Assembly (NCBI GenBank): GCA_003224635.1
Contig: QHZK01000156.1
Location: 1-10,457, forward strand
Reading direction: 5' to 3'
Source: Acidobacteriota bacterium
GTDB taxonomy: Bacteria; Acidobacteriota; Terriglobia; UBA7540
DNA length: 10,457 nucleotides
Shown here: piece after piece, positions 7,145 to 10,457 of the stretch
Numbering within the stretch: position 1 is the first letter of the stretch
How the letters are laid out: each line of letters starts with the position of its first letter
Position numbers and translations under genes: made by a program
Notes under the pieces: generated by a model
Database searches by the model: none
Told to the model about the DNA's origin: nothing
What the model saw: the letters and a program-made list of their open reading frames with translations, nothing else

Positions 7145-8605
7145 TTACGACGGAGTCGGGCCGCCACCCGGCGGCGGCGTCTTTTCGATCTTGACCTTGG
7201 TGCTGTCCTTGAGCGTTCGCAGCGCCTGGAAGCTCCCCGTCACGATCTGGTCCCCTGGCTGGAGACCCTTGACGATTTCCACGTCGGTCGTTCCCATGAT
7301 CCCGGTCTCGACCTGAACGAACTTAGCCACGCCATTCCGCACCACGAAAACACCCTGCAACTCTTCCTTCTGCCGCTCTCTTTCCTTGGCCGACAGCGCC
7401 GCAGGGTCCTGCTTTCCCGCCGCCAGCGCCTTTCCGTTAGCCTTCTTCTCGCTCTCTTCCAGCTCTCGTCGCGTGCGAATAGTCAAGGCCTGAATTGGGA
7501 TCGTAACGGCGTTCTGGCGGGTCGCGGTGGTGACTTTGGCGGTGGTCGAAAGTCCGGGACGCAGGCCGGGCGGCGGGTTGTCCAGCGTCACTACCACTTT
7601 GAAGTCCTTGGCCTCCTCGGTCGTGCTGGTCGTGCTCGCTGTGGTTGTCTGCCCGGTAGTGCGACTGACGGCGGCCTGGCCAATCTGCGTGACGCGACCC
7701 TTGAAGGTCTTGTTGGGTATGGCGTCGATGGTCACTTCCGCGGGCTGGTCGAGCTTGACGTTGACAATGTCGGTCTCATCCACCTTCACTTCCGCCGTGA
7801 TCACCGAAAGGTCCGAGACTTGGAACAGCACGCTTCCGGTCTGGTTCTGGATGCCGGGGACCACGTTTTCGCCCATGTGCACGGGCAAGGAGGTGATGAC
7901 GCCGTCGAGAGGTGAAGTGTAGACGGTTTGTGCGAGCTGGTTCTTAAAGCCGAGGAGCTGCGCGTGACTCTGGTGCAAGCGCGCCTTGGCCATGTCGCGA
8001 TTGTAGGTCGCTTGTTGATAGAGCGCCTTGCTCTGCTCAACTTGCGCCTGAGAAGATTGCACGGTGGCGTTGGCCACTTCGTACGCGCTGAGGCTCTGGT
8101 CATACACCTGCCGCGAGATCAATTCTTGTTTGAAGGCTTGTTCACTTCTGGCGAAGTCGGCCTTCGCCTGTGTGAGTTTGGCTTGGGACTGGGCGAGATT
8201 GGCCTCGGCCGTTTTCAGATTGGCCGCGGAGGACGCCACGGTGGCCTCCTGCGCGGAAATGTCGGCCTCTGCGGTGCCAATCGCCGCTTGCTGTGCGTCC
8301 ACGTTGGCCGTCTGCTGCACATTTTCCGTGCGCAGCAGCAACTGGCCCTTCTTTACCTGGTCCCCTTCCCTCACCAGGAGCTCGGTGATCTTTCCGTAGG
8401 AATTCGCGTTGACGTTGGCCAGCTTCTCCGGCGGGGGCTTGATTTCCCCGGAGGCCGTGACCACCGAAGCCAAGTCCTGGCGGGCCACCGGACCCACCTG
8501 CACGGACACCGTGCCGCGCTTGCTCCATGCGATGCCGCCCCACACCAGCGCGATCAGCACGACCGCGCCGCCGACGATCAACGCAATCTTTTTCCACCGC
8601 TTCAT
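7145..8605 (-). CDS. Periplasmic adaptor (membrane fusion) subunit, MacA/HlyD-like
   Basis: First gene of the exporter operon, 486 residues, linking the inner-membrane ABC complex to an outer-membrane channel. A single N-terminal anchor (about 7-27) follows MKRWKK. The two lipoyl half-motifs are at about 70-95 (YGKITELLVREGDQVKKGQ) and 228-251 (VYTSPLDGVITSLPVHMGE), separated by a long Ala/Gln/Lys-rich coiled-coil hairpin (about 96-225). Beta-barrel and membrane-proximal domains follow. Two insertions stand out: a Thr/Ser-rich loop at about 314-332 and a strongly charged segment at about 378-417. The C-terminus is Pro/Gly-rich. The ATG at 8605 has GGAG 6 bases upstream. No outer-membrane TolC-like gene is in view, so the channel must be encoded elsewhere. 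MacA-like, but the substrate cannot be told from sequence. Confidence 0.93.
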   Translation of the reverse strand: MKRWKKIALIVGGAVVLIALVWGGIAWSKRGTVSVQVGPVARQDLASVVTASGEIKPPPEKLANVNANSYGKITELLVREGDQVKKGQLLLRTENVQQTANVDAQQAAIGTAEADISAQEATVASSAANLKTAEANLAQSQAKLTQAKADFARSEQAFKQELISRQVYDQSLSAYEVANATVQSSQAQVEQSKALYQQATYNRDMAKARLHQSHAQLLGFKNQLAQTVYTSPLDGVITSLPVHMGENVVPGIQNQTGSVLFQVSDLSVITAEVKVDETDIVNVKLDQPAEVTIDAIPNKTFKGRVTQIGQAAVSRTTGQTTTASTTSTTEEAKDFKVVVTLDNPPPGLRPGLSTTAKVTTATRQNAVTIPIQALTIRTRRELEESEKKANGKALAAGKQDPAALSAKERERQKEELQGVFVVRNGVAKFVQVETGIMGTTDVEIVKGLQPGDQIVTGSFQALRTLKDSTKVKIEKTPPPGGGPTPS

Positions 8606-8688
8606 AACCCACTCCGTTTGAATCCAGTTGTACCGGGCAGGGGCGACCCGCTTGGTGGTCCCGCGCCAGCGCGCGCCCTGTTTAGTCT

Positions 8689-8703
8689 CGTGACCCAGTC
8701 ACG
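8689..8703. promoter_or_regulatory. Candidate operator upstream of the exporter operon
   Basis: CGTGAC and GTCACG form perfect 6-bp inverted arms around a 3-base centre, 84 bases ahead of the adaptor start codon. A further GTCACG half-site copy at 8705-8710 (CGTCACG) overlaps the edge. The size and symmetry suit a dimeric repressor such as a TetR- or GntR-type protein. No regulator gene is adjacent and no good -35/-10 pair is obvious, so this is an inference from symmetry and position. Confidence 0.35.
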
Positions 8704-9264
8704 CGTCACGGCGCGCGGATCGCCTAACCCCTCGAACGCACAATCTTCTTTCGACAGATGATCCAGCACGACGCCGGCCCGAAAAGTTGGTCGCCACTTA
8801 GATGCAGTAAAACAGGCTGGGGCTGCCCGGCCTTCTACCGACTCCGGAAAGTCACCGGCAACATCCAACCAGTCCAGCACACGACTTCCGAAGACCCGGC
8901 GGAGCCCGAGACCACCCACAACCCTAATACGTTTGACGAGCCCGAAAAGTTTCCGTTAGAGGGTTCTATTCGGCGGCAGGAGAAAATTGAGTGTCCACGC
9001 TTAGGACCGCCAACCGACTATCTAACGACGCGTCAAACTCCCCAGTTGGGGCGTTGTCTGTTTCGCTTCAGTGAGCGTCAAGTATTCTACCTGATCGAGG
9101 CTACGCCGAGCAACTGCCCAGGCCACCTTGCGGCGTTATTCGGCATCGCACAGTCCGCGTCGAGAATAGGTCTTCTCCAATAAACAGGCAGCCGGCCGAT
9201 GCAAGAACAATTTCACCGGGGACTGGCACCGACCATGAAAACGTCGCTGGCGCGAAGCGCCTTG

Positions 9265-9362
9265 GGAGTGCGGCGGCTTGCCGCCGCTTTCCCGCGCCTG
9301 AGTGCGCTCGGGCGGAAGCGAGCTTTCCGTTGGGGCAAAGCGGGAGCAAGCTTCCGCACTCC
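9265..9362. repeat. BIME-like pair of GGAG-headed hairpins
   Basis: On the plus strand GGAG (9265-9268) is followed by GCGGCGGCTTGCCGCCGC (9270-9287), a perfect 8-bp stem with a TT loop. On the minus strand GGAG (9362-9359) is followed by GCGGAAGCTTGCTCCCGC (9357-9340), the same geometry. Between the copies one stem pair changes from G-C to A-T on both sides, a compensatory change, and one pair becomes a mismatch. Flanking bases also match (CTTGG before each head). A further hairpin (9313-9329) lies in the centre. This is the arrangement of two inverted REP sequences. Confidence 0.75.
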
Positions 9363-9453
9363 AAGGTGCCTGCGGCGCAAGCCCACATCGACAATTCTTT
9401 GCCGATGCAGCCGCGAGAACTCGGTCGAGGCACAGGGGATGGGGCACAACAGC

Positions 9454-9482
9454 TTGACTTCTCGCCTTTTGAACCTTACAAT
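9454..9482 (+). promoter_or_regulatory. Strong sigma70-type promoter for the GWxTD gene
   Basis: TTGACT (9454-9459) and TACAAT (9477-9482) are separated by exactly 17 bases; each hexamer differs from consensus at one position. Initiation would be expected near 9488-9490. This is the best promoter match in the window. Confidence 0.65.
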
Positions 9483-9499
9483 TCTGGAGGTGTCGGGCC

Positions 9500-10457
9500 A
9501 TGGGCTCACGAGTTGAGGTGTGGTTTCCGAGGCGAGCAATGTTAGTCGGGTCAGACCGCAGTCATTGGCGCCGCGAGATTGTGCTTCTAGTGTTCTCTCT
9601 GGGCTTCGGGTCCCTGGGCGTTGGAACCCTCGTCAACCCTCCTCTTCACGCGTCGCCCCCAAAGGAAAAACTCAGCAAAGAAGAAAAGCGCCGCGAGAAG
9701 GCTATCCGGAAAGAGATGGAGAGTCCTTACAAGAAGTGGCTTGACGAGGAAGTCCCTTACATCATCACCTCCGAAGAGCGGGCGTCCTTCAGGAAGCTGA
9801 GCACCGACGACGAGCGCGAGCAGTTCATCGAGGCTTTTTGGGAGCGCCGCAATCCCAGTCCCGGCAGCCCTGAGAACGAATTCAAAGAGGAATATTACCG
9901 CCGCATCGCTTACGCGAACGAGCATTATGCGTCGGGCATCCCGGGCTGGAAGACCGACCGCGGGCGCATCTACATCATGTACGGCCCGGCGGATGAGATT
10001 GACTCGCACCCGAGCGGCGGCACCTATGAGCGGCCGCCGGAAGAGGGGGGCGGCGAGACCTCGACCTATCCCTTCGAGCAGTGGCGCTATCGCTATATTG
10101 ACGGCATCGGCACCAACATCATTCTCGAGTTCGTCGATCCGACCATGACCGGTGAGTACCACCTGACGATTGACCCCGGCGAAAAAGACGCGCTGCTCCA
10201 CGTGCCGAACGCCGGTCTGACCCAACTCGAATCGATGGGGATGTCCTCGAAGGCCGACCGGTTCACGCGCACGGACGGCATGACCACCGGGAGGTCGCTC
10301 GGCGGCGAGCCCGAGAGCATGAACGAGTTCACTCGCCTCGACCTCTATGCAAAAATCTTCAAGCCGCCCGAGGTCAAGTTCAAGGACCTGAAAGCCGTGG
10401 TCACTTCGAGGCTTTCCACACAACTCCTGCCTTTTGACGTGCGCACGGATTATATCC
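9500..10457 (+). CDS. GWxTD domain-containing protein, 3' end beyond the window
   Basis: The frame is open from the ATG at 9500 to the window end, 319 residues seen. A hydrophobic segment at about 27-45 (IVLLVFSLGFGSLGVGTL) then NPPLHASPP looks like a signal peptide or anchor, so the protein is probably periplasmic or secreted. A charged helix follows (KEKLSKEEKRREKAIRKE, 55-72), then the domain: PYKKWLDEEVPYIITSEER, FWERRNPSPGSPENEFKEEYYRRI and the name-giving GWKTD at 149-153, continuing GRIYIMYGPADEI and later QWRYRYIDGIG with a beta-rich region. The family is common in Acidobacteriota; its biochemical role is not established. GGAGGTG lies 7 bases before 9500. An in-frame ATG at 9539 with GAGG 6 bases upstream gives a more compact signal peptide and fits the promoter position better, so it is a serious alternative. 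Confidence 0.9.
   Translation, partial: MGSRVEVWFPRRAMLVGSDRSHWRREIVLLVFSLGFGSLGVGTLVNPPLHASPPKEKLSKEEKRREKAIRKEMESPYKKWLDEEVPYIITSEERASFRKLSTDDEREQFIEAFWERRNPSPGSPENEFKEEYYRRIAYANEHYASGIPGWKTDRGRIYIMYGPADEIDSHPSGGTYERPPEEGGGETSTYPFEQWRYRYIDGIGTNIILEFVDPTMTGEYHLTIDPGEKDALLHVPNAGLTQLESMGMSSKADRFTRTDGMTTGRSLGGEPESMNEFTRLDLYAKIFKPPEVKFKDLKAVVTSRLSTQLLPFDVRTDYI

Larger units (their letters stand above)
8606..9453. other. Long stretch without a convincing gene, between divergent transcription units
   Basis: Open frames here (for example plus strand 8758-9183 and minus strand 8602-8919) show no recognisable domain, lack good ribosome sites and look compositionally random. The stretch holds a candidate operator (8689-8703), the 12-bp direct repeat GCCCGAAAAGTT at 8777-8788 and 8940-8951, a small hairpin CCCC-AGTT-GGGG near 9040-9051, and a REP-like element (9265-9362). 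The middle part, about 8900-9200, is visibly less GC-rich than the genes on either side. It may be decayed sequence or long regulatory DNA. I saw no tRNA, RNase P, SRP or tmRNA pattern. Confidence 0.6.

Noticed and set aside
8602..8919. 105-codon minus-strand frame whose stop overlaps the adaptor start (ATGA)
   Set aside because: The overlap looks like translational coupling, but the protein is Gly/Pro/Arg-rich without a domain, has no good ribosome site, and the candidate operator lies inside it. Chance is more likely.
8758..9183. 141-codon plus-strand frame in the gene-free stretch
   Set aside because: No ribosome site, no hydrophobic core or repeat pattern, random-looking composition and no recognised family.

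Overview
The window looks like a high-GC chromosome segment from an Acidobacteriota-type bacterium or a close relative. This is an inference from gene content: a GWxTD-domain protein, a split MacAB-like exporter with two FtsX/MacB permeases, a GMC dehydrogenase paired with a Tat-exported gluconate-2-dehydrogenase-subunit-3 partner, and many short-period (7/8 bp) repeat arrays and REP-like hairpins. No phage, plasmid, CRISPR, rRNA or tRNA signal was seen.

Layout: (1) Positions 1-839, minus strand: lipB, followed leftwards by what may be the first ten codons of another gene that runs off the window. (2) Positions 840-985: divergent promoter region, with a good minus-strand sigma70-like promoter for lipB and palindromes ahead of the plus-strand gene. 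(3) Positions 986-3501, plus strand: a two-gene dehydrogenase operon made of a GMC flavoprotein with a cysteine cluster and a small Tat-signal subunit. The large subunit has no export signal and probably leaves the cytoplasm on the Tat signal of the small one; the usual cytochrome c subunit is not next to them. (4) Positions 3513-3609: a REP/BIME-like inverted element between convergent operons. (5) Positions 3625-8605, minus strand: a four-gene exporter operon read as adaptor, ATPase, permease 1, permease 2, equivalent to MacA plus a MacB whose ATPase and membrane parts are separate, with two different permeases that probably pair. (6) Positions 8606-9499: about 890 bp without a convincing gene, containing a candidate operator, a short direct repeat, a second BIME-like element and a strong promoter. 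(7) Positions 9500 to the window end, plus strand: a GWxTD-domain protein, cut by the window edge.

The least ordinary structure is the repeat layer. Tandem 7-bp (once 8-bp) units occur at every same-strand gene junction longer than a few bases (four of four). Three of these are large inverted arrays of TCAGTNN against CTGANNN units. One array runs into the 3' end of lipB and supplies its last codons; a related heptamer array lies inside the dehydrogenase small-subunit gene and encodes the stretch ahead of its twin-arginine motif; another fills the gap before permease 1 and leaves it without a visible ribosome binding site. The convergent junction and the long divergent gap instead hold paired REP-like hairpins with GTAG-type and GGAG-type heads. 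I did not find a clearly new defence or metabolic system; the repeats are the best candidates for follow-up.
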